Source: Devosia sp. 67-54
GTDB taxonomy: Bacteria; Pseudomonadota; Alphaproteobacteria; Rhizobiales; Devosiaceae
Length of the DNA stretch: 64,000 bases
Direction: 5' to 3'
Assembly (NCBI RefSeq): GCF_001899075.1
Contig: NZ_MKVA01000009.1
Location: 186,001-250,000, forward strand
A program made the position numbers and the translations under genes. The notes under the pieces were generated by a model, which saw only the letters and a list, made by a program, of their open reading frames with translations, did not search any database and was not told the DNA's origin. Below are positions 17,471-25,373 of the stretch, piece after piece. The number at the start of each line of letters is the position of its first letter. The first letter of the stretch is position 1.

Positions 17471-17486
17471 GGCCTGCATGCAGGCC
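17471..17486. repeat. 16-bp perfect palindrome between livF and the binding-protein gene
   Basis: GGCCTGCATGCAGGCC is its own reverse complement. It lies in the 34-bp gap just before the ribosome-binding site (GGGAGG) of the next gene. As RNA it could form a hairpin that affects processing or translation; as DNA it could bind a dimeric protein. Confidence 0.5.
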
Positions 17487-17502
17487 AATAGGGAGGATTG
17501 AA

Positions 17503-18696
17503 ATGCAACTAAGACTTGTACTCGCCACCGCCGCGGTGGCTTTGCTGAGTGCCGCGCCGGCGCTGGCGATCGACGTCAAGATCGGCGTTCTCAACGATCG
17601 CTCTGGGGTCTACGCCGATCTCAGCGGCGAGGGATCGGTGATCGCCGCGCAGATGGCGGTCGATGACTTCAAGGCTGCCGACAAAGGCATCAATGTCTCG
17701 ATCGTCTCGGCCGACCACCAAAACAAGCCGGACATCGCCTCCAGCATCGCACGTCAATGGTATGACCAGGACGGCGTCGACGCCATATTCGACGTCCCGA
17801 CCTCCTCGGCAGCGCTGGCCGTAAGCCAGGTGACCAAGGAAAAGAACAAGGTCTTCATCGATTCCGGCGCCGGCTCGACCGATATCGTCGGCAAGTCGTG
17901 CTCGCCCAACACCATTCTTTGGACCTACGACACCTACGCACTGGCCAACGGCACCGCTCGCACGCTGCTGAAGCAGGGCAAGAGCTCGTGGTTCTTCATC
18001 ACTGCCGACTATGCCTTCGGACAGGCGCTCGAGCGCGACACCGCCGCCATCGTCAAGAACCTCGGCGGCACCGTCACGGGCGATGTCAAATATCCGTTCC
18101 CTGGTTCCGACTTCTCGTCCTACCTGCTGCAGGCACAGGGCTCCGGAGCCCAGATCATCGGGCTTGCCAACGCCGGTGGTGACACCGTCAACACCGTCAA
18201 GCAGGCCGCCGAGTTCGGCATCACCAAGGGTGGCCAGTCGCTCGCGGCACTGCTGGTGTTCATCACCGACGTGCATGCGATGGGCCTTGAAACGGCGCAG
18301 GGGCTGCTCGTCACCTCCGCCTTCTACTGGGACCGCGACGATGGCACGCGCGCCTTCGCCAAGGCCTTTGCCGCCAAGAACAACGGCAAGATGCCGACCA
18401 TGGTGCAGGCCGGCGTCTATGCCAGCGTGCTCGACTACCTGAAGGCCGTCGACGCCACCAAGGGCAAGGACTCCAAGGCCGTGCTCGACTGGATGAAGGC
18501 CAATCCCACCGACGACCCGTTGTTCGGCAAGGGCTCCATCCTCGCCAATGGCCGTGTGCTGCACGACATGTACCTCTACCAGGTGAAGTCGCCGGCCGAG
18601 TCGAAGGGGGCATGGGATTATTTCAAGCTGGTCGATACCATCCCCGCCAAGGATGCCTTCCAGACGGTTGAGCAGTCGGGCTGCACCCTCGGCTAG
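17503..18696 (+). CDS. Periplasmic binding protein of the Liv-type transporter, probable ketone-body ligand
   Basis: 397 residues, type I periplasmic binding protein of the Leu/Ile/Val family. A Sec signal peptide covers the first 22 residues (ends APALA). The mature protein has IGVLNDRSGVYADLSGEGSV, the usual substrate-binding start of the family, and KSSWFFITADYAFGQALE in the hinge region. ATG 17503 is set by GGGAGG seven bases before it. It lies inside the operon of 3-hydroxybutyrate dehydrogenase, thiolase and acetoacetyl-CoA synthetase, so the ligand is likely a short hydroxy- or keto-acid. Confidence 0.88.
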   Translation: MQLRLVLATAAVALLSAAPALAIDVKIGVLNDRSGVYADLSGEGSVIAAQMAVDDFKAADKGINVSIVSADHQNKPDIASSIARQWYDQDGVDAIFDVPTSSAALAVSQVTKEKNKVFIDSGAGSTDIVGKSCSPNTILWTYDTYALANGTARTLLKQGKSSWFFITADYAFGQALERDTAAIVKNLGGTVTGDVKYPFPGSDFSSYLLQAQGSGAQIIGLANAGGDTVNTVKQAAEFGITKGGQSLAALLVFITDVHAMGLETAQGLLVTSAFYWDRDDGTRAFAKAFAAKNNGKMPTMVQAGVYASVLDYLKAVDATKGKDSKAVLDWMKANPTDDPLFGKGSILANGRVLHDMYLYQVKSPAESKGAWDYFKLVDTIPAKDAFQTVEQSGCTLG

Positions 18697-18708
18697 TCTT
18701 TCATCGCC

Positions 18709-18738
18709 GACGATGCGCCGCACAGCCGGCGCATCGTC
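18709..18738 (+). other. Perfect 12-bp stem-loop between binding-protein and livH genes
   Basis: Arm GACGATGCGCCG (18709-18720) pairs fully with 18727-18738 across a 6-nt loop. No T-run follows. It lies 13 bp after the binding-protein stop and 23 bp before livH. Such a structure protects the upstream message from exonucleases and lowers downstream expression, giving an excess of binding protein over channel. Confidence 0.7.
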
Positions 18739-18761
18739 ATCCACTTCCGGGACATACAAGC

Positions 18762-19631
18762 ATGCCAGTGCAGGTTCTGTTCGGCCAACTGCTCCTCGGA
18801 CTCATCAACGGGTCATTCTACGCCCTGCTGAGCCTCGGGCTCGCCGTGATCTTCGGCATGCTGAACGTCATCAATTTCGCCCACGGCGCCTTCTATATGG
18901 TCGGGGCGTTCCTCGCCTGGATGGCGCTCACCTATCTCGGCGTGAACTACTGGGCAGCGCTGGTGCTCGTCCCCATCGTCGTCGCCATTCTCGGCATGAT
19001 CGTCGAACGCACGATGATCGCGCGGCTCGCGCAGCTCGACCATCTCTACAGCCTGCTGCTGACTTTTGGCCTGGCTCTGATGATCCAGGGAGTCTTTCGC
19101 AATTTCTACGGCGTCTCCGGCCTGCCCTACTCGATTCCCGGCGAGCTTGCGGGGGGCATCAATCTCGGTTTCATGTTCCTGCCCAATTATCGCGCCTGGG
19201 TGATCGTCGCCTCGATCGTCGTATGCACGGGGACCTGGCTGCTGATCGACAAGACCCGGCTCGGCGCCTATTTGCGGGCGGCAACGGAAAATCCCGTTCT
19301 TGTAGGCGCCTTTGGCATCAACGTCCCGCGGCTGATCACGCTGACCTACGGGTTCGGCGTCGGGCTCGCGGCGCTGGCAGGCGTCCTCGCCGCCCCGATC
19401 TATTCGGTCAACCCCGATATGGGCGCCGACCTCATCATCATCGTCTTCGCCGTCGTCGTGATCGGCGGCATGGGCTCGATCCTCGGCGCCATCGCCACTG
19501 GCTTCGGTCTCGGCATCATCGAGGGGCTTACCAAGACCTTCTATCCGCAGGGCTCGTCAGTGGTGATTTTCGTCATCATGGCCATCGTGCTGCTGGTCAA
19601 GCCGGCCGGACTGTTCGGCAAGGTGGCATGA
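18762..19631 (+). CDS. livH: Branched-chain-type ABC transporter permease LivH
   Basis: 289 residues, eight or so membrane helices. Typical LivH start (FGQLLLGLINGSFYALLSLGLAVIFGMLNVINFAHG) and a C-terminal GGMGSILGAIATGFGLGIIEG segment. It forms the channel with LivM, whose ATG overlaps its stop (ATGA). Confidence 0.92.
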   Translation: MPVQVLFGQLLLGLINGSFYALLSLGLAVIFGMLNVINFAHGAFYMVGAFLAWMALTYLGVNYWAALVLVPIVVAILGMIVERTMIARLAQLDHLYSLLLTFGLALMIQGVFRNFYGVSGLPYSIPGELAGGINLGFMFLPNYRAWVIVASIVVCTGTWLLIDKTRLGAYLRAATENPVLVGAFGINVPRLITLTYGFGVGLAALAGVLAAPIYSVNPDMGADLIIIVFAVVVIGGMGSILGAIATGFGLGIIEGLTKTFYPQGSSVVIFVIMAIVLLVKPAGLFGKVA

Positions 19632-20611
19632 TGAGCGCTCCAGCAGATGACCGGACCGAAGCCTCCACAACACCCGTGGCAACCTCAGACGGGCGGCACC
19701 ACGCCGTCGTCTTTGTCGCGCTCCTGGCGCTGCTGTGTATCGCGCCGTTCGTGCTGTACCCGGTGTTCCTGATGAGCGTGCTGTGTTTTGCGCTGTTCGC
19801 CTCGGCGCTCAATCTGCTGCTCGGCTACAACGGCCTGCTGTCATTCGGCCACGCTGCCTTCTTCGGCACCGCGAGCTATGTCGCGGCCTACGCAGCAAAG
19901 GACTGGAACCTAACGCCGGAACTAGCGATCCTGCTCGGCACCACCGCCGCAGCGGTGCTCGGCACCGCTATTGGCGCCCTGTCGATCCGGCGCCAGGGAA
20001 TCTACTTCGCCATGGTGACGCTGGCGTTTGCGCAGATGGTGTATTTCGTCGCCCTGCAGGCGCCGTTCACCGGCGGCGAGAATGGCATCCAGGCGGTGCC
20101 GCGCGGCCGGCTGTTCGGCCTGGTCGGCCTCGACAACGATCTGACGCTATATTTCGTCGTGCTCGCCATCGTCGGCTGCAGCCTGCTGCTGATCTACCGC
20201 ATCATCCATTCGCCTTTCGGACAGGTGCTCAAGGCCATTCGCGACAACGAGGCGCGCGCCGTCTCGATGGGCTACAAGACCAATCGCTACAAGCTCGCAG
20301 TGTTCGTGATGTCGGCGACGCTGGCCGGCCTCGCCGGCGCCACCAAGGCGCTCGTGTTCCAGCTTGCTTCGCTGACCGACGCGCATTGGAGCATGTCGGG
20401 CGAGGTCGTGCTGATGACGCTGCTCGGGGGTATGGGGACCGTCTTCGGCCCGCTGGTCGGCGCTGCCACCGTCGTCACGATGCAGAACTATTTCGCCGGC
20501 TTCGGCGCCTGGGTAACGGTGATCCAGGGTGCCATCTTCGTTGTCGCCGTGCTGTTGTTCCGCGAGGGCATCGTCGGCGTGCTGTCGCGCTGGATCCGGA
20601 AACCGCTGTGA
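19628..20611 (+). CDS. livM: Branched-chain-type ABC transporter permease LivM
   Basis: 327 residues. The first 25 residues are polar, followed by membrane segments and the LivM core (LNLLLGYNGLLSFGHAAFFG, SPFGQVLKAIRDNEARA, LLGGMGTVFGPLVGAA). Two adjacent ATG codons (19628 and 19631) are possible; 19628 overlaps the livH stop. One base separates its stop from the thiolase start. Confidence 0.91.
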   Translation: MMSAPADDRTEASTTPVATSDGRHHAVVFVALLALLCIAPFVLYPVFLMSVLCFALFASALNLLLGYNGLLSFGHAAFFGTASYVAAYAAKDWNLTPELAILLGTTAAAVLGTAIGALSIRRQGIYFAMVTLAFAQMVYFVALQAPFTGGENGIQAVPRGRLFGLVGLDNDLTLYFVVLAIVGCSLLLIYRIIHSPFGQVLKAIRDNEARAVSMGYKTNRYKLAVFVMSATLAGLAGATKALVFQLASLTDAHWSMSGEVVLMTLLGGMGTVFGPLVGAATVVTMQNYFAGFGAWVTVIQGAIFVVAVLLFREGIVGVLSRWIRKPL

Positions 20612-20612
20612 A

Positions 20613-21794
20613 ATGAGCTTGCCTGCAATCGTCTTTGCCGCCGCCCGCCGTACACCGATCGGCTCGCTCAACGGCATGTTGTCATCCATGGCGGCCCATG
20701 AGCTTGGCGCCGTCGCGATCCGGGCGGCCCTGGCCGACGCGCGGGTCGCTCCCGAGGATGTGGACGAGGTCATCCTCGGACAGGTGCTGACCGCCGCGCA
20801 GGGAATGAACCCGGGCCGGCAGGCAAGCCGTGCCGCCGGTCTGCCCGATGCCGCGCCGGCGGCGCTGGTCAACCAGGTCTGCGGCTCCGGCCTGCGCGCT
20901 GTGGCCCTGGCCGCGCAGCAGATTGAAACGGGCGGCGCCGACATCGTCGTCGCCGGCGGGCAGGAAAGCATGAGCCGCGCCCCGCATGCCGCCTTCATCC
21001 GGCAGGGCCGCAAGCTCGGCGACCTGCAACTGCGCGACACCGTGATGACCGACGGACTGGCCGACGCGTTCTACGGCTACCCGATGGGCGCGACGGCCGA
21101 AAATGTGGCGCGCCGATATCAGCTCTCGCGGCAGACGCAGGACGAGTTTGCACTCGCCTCGCAACGCAAGGCATCCGCCGCCGCGGCCGAGGGGCGATTT
21201 GCCGACGAGATCACACCGGTTGCGATCGCCGGCCGCAAGGGCTTGCAGACATTCACCGCCGACGAGCACATCCGGCACGATGCGTCGTCGGAGGCGATGG
21301 CGGCACTGCGGCCGGCCTTCGCTGACGACGGCACCGTGACCGCCGGCAACGCCTCGGGTATCAATGACGGCGCGGCGGCGCTGGTGCTGATGACGGAGGC
21401 CGAGGCGGAGCGGCGGGGGCTCGCGCCCCTTGGCCGCATCGCCGCATGGGCGCATGCCGGCGTCGACCCGCAGGTGATGGGGCTCGGTCCCATCCCCGCC
21501 AGCCGCAATGCGCTCGAGCGCGCCGGCTGGCAGCTTGGCGACGTCGACCTGTGGGAAATCAACGAGGCTTTCGCGGCACAGAGTCTCGCCGTGATCTCGG
21601 ACCTTGGACTTGAGTCCGGACGCGTCAACGTCAATGGCGGCGCCATCGCGCTTGGCCATCCCATTGGCGCGTCGGGCGCACGGGTCCTGACCACGCTGCT
21701 GCACGAAATGCGACGCCGCAAGGCACGACGCGGCGTGGCGACGCTCTGCATCGGCGGCGGCATGGGCATTGCCATGGCGGTGGAACATGTCTGA
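20613..21794 (+). CDS. Acetyl-CoA C-acetyltransferase (thiolase)
   Basis: 393 residues, the usual length of biosynthetic/ketolytic thiolases. Catalytic Cys90 (NQVCGSG), His349 (GHPIGASG) and Cys379 (CIGGG) match the Zoogloea enzyme (89, 348, 378) one position later. It cleaves acetoacetyl-CoA with CoA to two acetyl-CoA. The start is fixed at ATG 20613 by the preceding livM stop. It overlaps the next gene by 8 bp. With the dehydrogenase and the synthetase it completes conversion of 3-hydroxybutyrate to acetyl-CoA. Confidence 0.92.
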   Translation: MSLPAIVFAAARRTPIGSLNGMLSSMAAHELGAVAIRAALADARVAPEDVDEVILGQVLTAAQGMNPGRQASRAAGLPDAAPAALVNQVCGSGLRAVALAAQQIETGGADIVVAGGQESMSRAPHAAFIRQGRKLGDLQLRDTVMTDGLADAFYGYPMGATAENVARRYQLSRQTQDEFALASQRKASAAAAEGRFADEITPVAIAGRKGLQTFTADEHIRHDASSEAMAALRPAFADDGTVTAGNASGINDGAAALVLMTEAEAERRGLAPLGRIAAWAHAGVDPQVMGLGPIPASRNALERAGWQLGDVDLWEINEAFAAQSLAVISDLGLESGRVNVNGGAIALGHPIGASGARVLTTLLHEMRRRKARRGVATLCIGGGMGIAMAVEHV

Positions 21795-23724
21795 GCTGGG
21801 CGAAATCCTCTGGACACCGGACGCAGCGCGCGTTGCCCGCAGCAATTTGGCCGGCTTCGCCCGTCGCGTCGGCGTCTCGGCAACCGACTATGACGAGCTG
21901 CATGCCTGGTCGGTGCGCGACCCCGAGGCGTATCACTCGGCGCTATGGGATTTCCTTGGCATCCTCGGTGACAAAGGCGGACGCGCCGTTCGCCTCGACG
22001 CCGACATTCGCCGGACGCGGTTCTTCCCGGAGGCACGACTCAACTACGCCGAAAACCTTCTGGTCGAGCCCGATGACCGTCTCGCGCTGATCGCACATCG
22101 TGACGACGGCACCCGGCGCGCGCTGACGCGCAAGAGTTTGCACGATCTGGTTTCGGTCATGGTGCAGGCGCTCAGAGCGCGCGATATCGGCCCCGGCGAT
22201 CGCGTCGCCGGCATCGTCACCAACGACGTCGAAGCCATCGCACTCTATCTCGCTTCGGCGGCCATAGGAGCGATCTGGGCCTCGTGCTCGCCCGATTTCG
22301 GGCCGGCGGGGGCCAGCGACCGGCTGAACCAGATCGAACCCAAGATCGTGTTTGCCGTGCCCGGCTACAGCTATGCCGGCAAGTGGATCGACACGCACGC
22401 GAGCATCGACGCCGTTGCCGCTGCGCCCTCAGTGGCGAGCATCGTCCTGCTCGGCGACGCACCGTCGGCCGCGACCTACCGCAAACCTCATGCCCGGCTC
22501 GAACGCTGGCTCGCGCCATTCTCGCCCGGTCCCATCGCCTACTACCGGCAGGGCTTCGACGCGCCGCTGGCGATCCTGTTTTCGTCTGGCACCACCGGCC
22601 GGCCGAAATGCATCGTGCACAGCGCCGGCGGCTTGCTGCTGCAGCACAAGAAGGAACATGTGCTGCATTGCGGTCTGAATGCTGGCGACCGGCTGTTCTA
22701 CTACACCACATGCGGCTGGATGATGTGGAACTGGCTGATCACCGGACTCGCCTCCGGTGCAACGCTGGTGACGTTCGACGGCAACCCGGCCTATCCCGGA
22801 CCGGCACGGCTCGCCGACCTCATCGATGCCGAAGAGATCACCATCTTCGGAACCTCGGCGAAATACATCGACTCCTGCCACAAAGCTGGCCTCACGCCGC
22901 GCGCCACGCATTCGCTCAAATCCCTCAAGACGATCCTTTCCACCGGCTCGCCGCTCCTGCCGCAGAGTTTCGACTACATCTATGCCGACTGGAAATCCGA
23001 TGTGCATCTGGCCTCGATTTCGGGTGGCACGGACATTTGCGCCTGCTTCCTCGGCGGCGTGCCGACGCTTCCGGTGCGCCGCGGCGAACTGCAGGGCGCA
23101 ATGCTCGGCATGGATGTCGCCGCCTTCGATGGCGAAGGGCACGAGGTCAGCGGCCGGCCGGGCGAGCTCGTCTGTCGCAACGCCCATATATCCATGCCGG
23201 TCAGATTCTGGGGCGACCCGGACGGCAGCCGCTATGCTGCCGCGTACTTTTCCCGCTTCCCGGGCGTGTGGGCACACGGCGATTTCGCCGAACGGCGGCC
23301 CTCGGGCGGCTTCATCATCAGCGGGCGATCCGACACCACGCTGAATCCTGGCGGCGTACGGATCGGCACGGCCGAAATCTACCGGCAGGTGGAAACCATT
23401 CCCGAGGTGCTTGAGGCGATCTGCGTCGGACAGGACTGGCGAGGCGACCAGCGCATCGTGCTGTTTGTCAAGCTCAGGCCCGGTGTCGAGCTGACCGAGA
23501 AACTGCAACAAGGCATCCGCGCCCGTGTCCGGAGCGGGGCGACGCCGCGTCACGTACCGGCACGCATCGTCGCGGTGCCCGAAATCCCGCGCACGCGCTC
23601 GGGCAAGATCTCGGAGATCGCGGTCCGTGACACCATTCACGGCCGCGCCATCGGCAACGACACCGCGCTCGCCAACCCCGAATGCCTCGATGCCTATCGC
23701 AACCTGCCGCAGCTTGCCGAATAG
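21787..23724 (+). CDS. Acetoacetyl-CoA synthetase
   Basis: 645 residues of the ANL adenylating family. The acetoacetate-specific N-terminus is clear (ILWTPD, YDELHAWSVRDPEAYHSALWDF, RFFPEARLNYAENLL). AMP-binding motif ILFSSGTTGRPKCIVHS, FYYTTCGWMMWNW, and a C-terminal RTRSGKISEIAVRD with the catalytic lysine. It activates acetoacetate to acetoacetyl-CoA using ATP and CoA. Last gene of the operon; copy 3 of the palindrome lies five bases after its stop. Confidence 0.93.
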   Translation: MSELGEILWTPDAARVARSNLAGFARRVGVSATDYDELHAWSVRDPEAYHSALWDFLGILGDKGGRAVRLDADIRRTRFFPEARLNYAENLLVEPDDRLALIAHRDDGTRRALTRKSLHDLVSVMVQALRARDIGPGDRVAGIVTNDVEAIALYLASAAIGAIWASCSPDFGPAGASDRLNQIEPKIVFAVPGYSYAGKWIDTHASIDAVAAAPSVASIVLLGDAPSAATYRKPHARLERWLAPFSPGPIAYYRQGFDAPLAILFSSGTTGRPKCIVHSAGGLLLQHKKEHVLHCGLNAGDRLFYYTTCGWMMWNWLITGLASGATLVTFDGNPAYPGPARLADLIDAEEITIFGTSAKYIDSCHKAGLTPRATHSLKSLKTILSTGSPLLPQSFDYIYADWKSDVHLASISGGTDICACFLGGVPTLPVRRGELQGAMLGMDVAAFDGEGHEVSGRPGELVCRNAHISMPVRFWGDPDGSRYAAAYFSRFPGVWAHGDFAERRPSGGFIISGRSDTTLNPGGVRIGTAEIYRQVETIPEVLEAICVGQDWRGDQRIVLFVKLRPGVELTEKLQQGIRARVRSGATPRHVPARIVAVPEIPRTRSGKISEIAVRDTIHGRAIGNDTALANPECLDAYRNLPQLAE

Positions 23725-23728
23725 CCGC

Positions 23729-23746
23729 CGTCCAGCATGCCGGACA
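23729..23746. promoter_or_regulatory. Copy 3 of the 18-bp palindrome, just after the operon
   Basis: CGTCCAGCATGCCGGACA shares 14 of 18 positions with both other copies. It starts five bases after the acetoacetyl-CoA synthetase stop. A TGGCAC follows at 23774 but lacks a -12 partner. It may be a third binding site of the sigma-54 regulator, acting from downstream, or a leftover of a lost promoter. Confidence 0.5.
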
Positions 23747-23797
23747 ACTTTTTGGATCACTCTCGGAGGCAGCTGGCACCCGATCCGGCTTGGGCAG

Positions 23798-23833
23798 AAA
23801 AAATGCGACCCCGGCCAGAGGCTCCGGGGTCGC
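23798..23833 (-). terminator. Rho-independent terminator of sulfatase/ABC cluster 2
   Basis: On the minus strand a perfect 10-bp stem (GCGACCCCGG, 23833-23824, pairing with 23814-23805) with a 9-nt loop is followed by one A and six T. It lies 48 bp downstream of the sulfatase stop at 23881. Confidence 0.85.
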
Positions 23834-23880
23834 GGGGAGCTGGCCAGGAAGACGCGCCAGCTCGTGTCTGCAAACAGCCT

Positions 23881-25323
23881 TCAGCCGGGCGCCTCGTGCG
23901 TTGCCGGCAAGGCGGTCGGGCCGCCCTGCTCCGAGGCGAGCTTGCGGCCCGGCCCCAGCATCTGGTCGGTCAGCCATGGATTGTCGACCAAGCTGTCGCC
24001 GGCAAGCTTGAGCTCGGCGTGCAACCGGCGACGCATGCGCTCGACAACGCCCTGCACGCCGGGATCGGCAATCAAATTGCGCAGCTCCGCCGGATCGGCC
24101 TCGAGATCGTAGAGCTCATCGACATCGGTCGCGTTCCACACATATTTCCAGCGCCGCTCGCGCAGCATGCGTTGGCTGTAGAGCCCGAATTGCTGCCCGT
24201 TATAGGTCGAGACGATATCGGCGCGCGGCACGAAGGACGGGTCGCCCGACAGCAGCGGCAGCAGGCTGGTGCCGTGCAGGTGCGCAGGGACATCGCCGCC
24301 ACCGAGCGCGGCGAGCGTCGGCGCGAGATCGAGCATGTTGCTGACGAAAGCATCGGTGGTGGCGCCGCGCTGCTGCCCCGGCATGTGCACGATGAGTGGG
24401 ACATGCACCACGTCGTCGTAGAGGACATAGTGCTTGTCGAGCATCCGGTGCGCCCCGCACATGTCGCCGTGATCCGAAGTGAAGATGACGACCGTGTCGT
24501 CGTCATGTCCCAGTGCGCTCAGGGCAGATAGCATCCGCCCTACCGCGTCATCGACCTGCGCGATGATATTGTAGTAGCGCGCAACGATGGGGGCCCAGTC
24601 GCTCCAGTCGAAAGTCTCGATGCGCCAGTTGAAGAGTTGCTGGCGCTGAATGTAGGGTTTGTTCTCGAACGTCTCGCCGAAGGACGCCCATTGCGGAACG
24701 TCGCCGGGCCCGAACAGACCCGAAAACGGCGCCGCCGGCCGGCAGGGCAGATGCGGCTCGGTCAGATCGAGGCGCAACAGCCACGGCCTGCTGCCGGTTG
24801 ACAGGCCCTTCATCCGATCGATGGCGCGATCGGCCAGCCAGTGCGTGCGGGCATCCTCCAGAGGTTGCGGATCATCCTCGCCGAAATATCCGGCATGGAA
24901 GACTTCATCAGGATATCGGGCGGCCCGGAACTCATCGTACTCGGCTTCCGAGACATAGGTGCCGAAGCCGAAATCGGTGGGGTCGAGCCTGTCGCTGACG
25001 TGCCATTTGCCAACGTAGCCGGTGGCGTAGCCACTCGCCGACAGCGATTTACTCCAGGTCCACACGTCGCGCCCGAGCGAAGGAATCTTCGAGCCCAGAT
25101 CATAGTTCCACAACGTACCCAGCGCTTCGGGCCGCTGCCCCGTCAGGAAGGACTGCCGGGCCGGACAGCAGGTCGGAATCGGCGTGAAGGCATGGGAGAA
25201 CCAGGTGCTCCGCGCCGCCAGTCTGTCGAGATTGGGCGTGCGCACGGGATAGCGCCGTGCGAACCCGACGCAGTCGTAGCGGAGCTGGTCCACGACCATC
25301 AGAAGTATGTTTGGTCTATGCAT
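23881..25323 (-). CDS. Cytoplasmic type I sulfatase (cluster 2)
   Basis: 480 residues from ATG 25323 (AGGATC upstream). Metal-binding start NILLMVVDQLRYD, CxPxR signature C52-C-P-A-R56, and TSDHGDMCGAHRMLDKHYVLYDD. It belongs to a different sulfatase subgroup from the other three in the window, which share CMPARRD. A C-terminal YNGQQFGLYSQRMLRERRWKYVWN stretch is typical of choline-sulfatase or arylsulfatase-like enzymes. No signal peptide. Last gene of cluster 2, before a strong terminator. Substrate unknown. Confidence 0.85.
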   Translation of the reverse strand: MHRPNILLMVVDQLRYDCVGFARRYPVRTPNLDRLAARSTWFSHAFTPIPTCCPARQSFLTGQRPEALGTLWNYDLGSKIPSLGRDVWTWSKSLSASGYATGYVGKWHVSDRLDPTDFGFGTYVSEAEYDEFRAARYPDEVFHAGYFGEDDPQPLEDARTHWLADRAIDRMKGLSTGSRPWLLRLDLTEPHLPCRPAAPFSGLFGPGDVPQWASFGETFENKPYIQRQQLFNWRIETFDWSDWAPIVARYYNIIAQVDDAVGRMLSALSALGHDDDTVVIFTSDHGDMCGAHRMLDKHYVLYDDVVHVPLIVHMPGQQRGATTDAFVSNMLDLAPTLAALGGGDVPAHLHGTSLLPLLSGDPSFVPRADIVSTYNGQQFGLYSQRMLRERRWKYVWNATDVDELYDLEADPAELRNLIADPGVQGVVERMRRRLHAELKLAGDSLVDNPWLTDQMLGPGRKLASEQGGPTALPATHEAPG

Positions 25324-25339
25324 GATGATCCTGCTGGTT

Positions 25340-25365
25340 GCGGGCGGCCAGGCGCGGCCGCCCGC
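25340..25365 (-). other. Stem-loop between binding-protein and sulfatase genes (cluster 2)
   Basis: A perfect 10-bp GC-only stem (GCGGGCGGCC at 25340-25349, complement at 25356-25365) with a 6-nt loop fills most of the 50-bp gap after the binding-protein gene. There is no T-run. Probably an mRNA-stabilising or expression-grading element. Confidence 0.6.
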
Positions 25366-25373
25366 CTGTCTCG

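Noticed and set aside
18653-19627. Open frame running into livM that would give a 652-residue fusion protein
   Set aside because: The first half is a frame-shifted reading of livH (Arg/His-rich, no domains). LivM starts at 19628 with the normal ATGA overlap.
23774-23790. Possible second sigma-54 promoter (TGGCACCCGATCCGG)
   Set aside because: The -12 element is CCGG in place of TTGC and no plus-strand gene follows.
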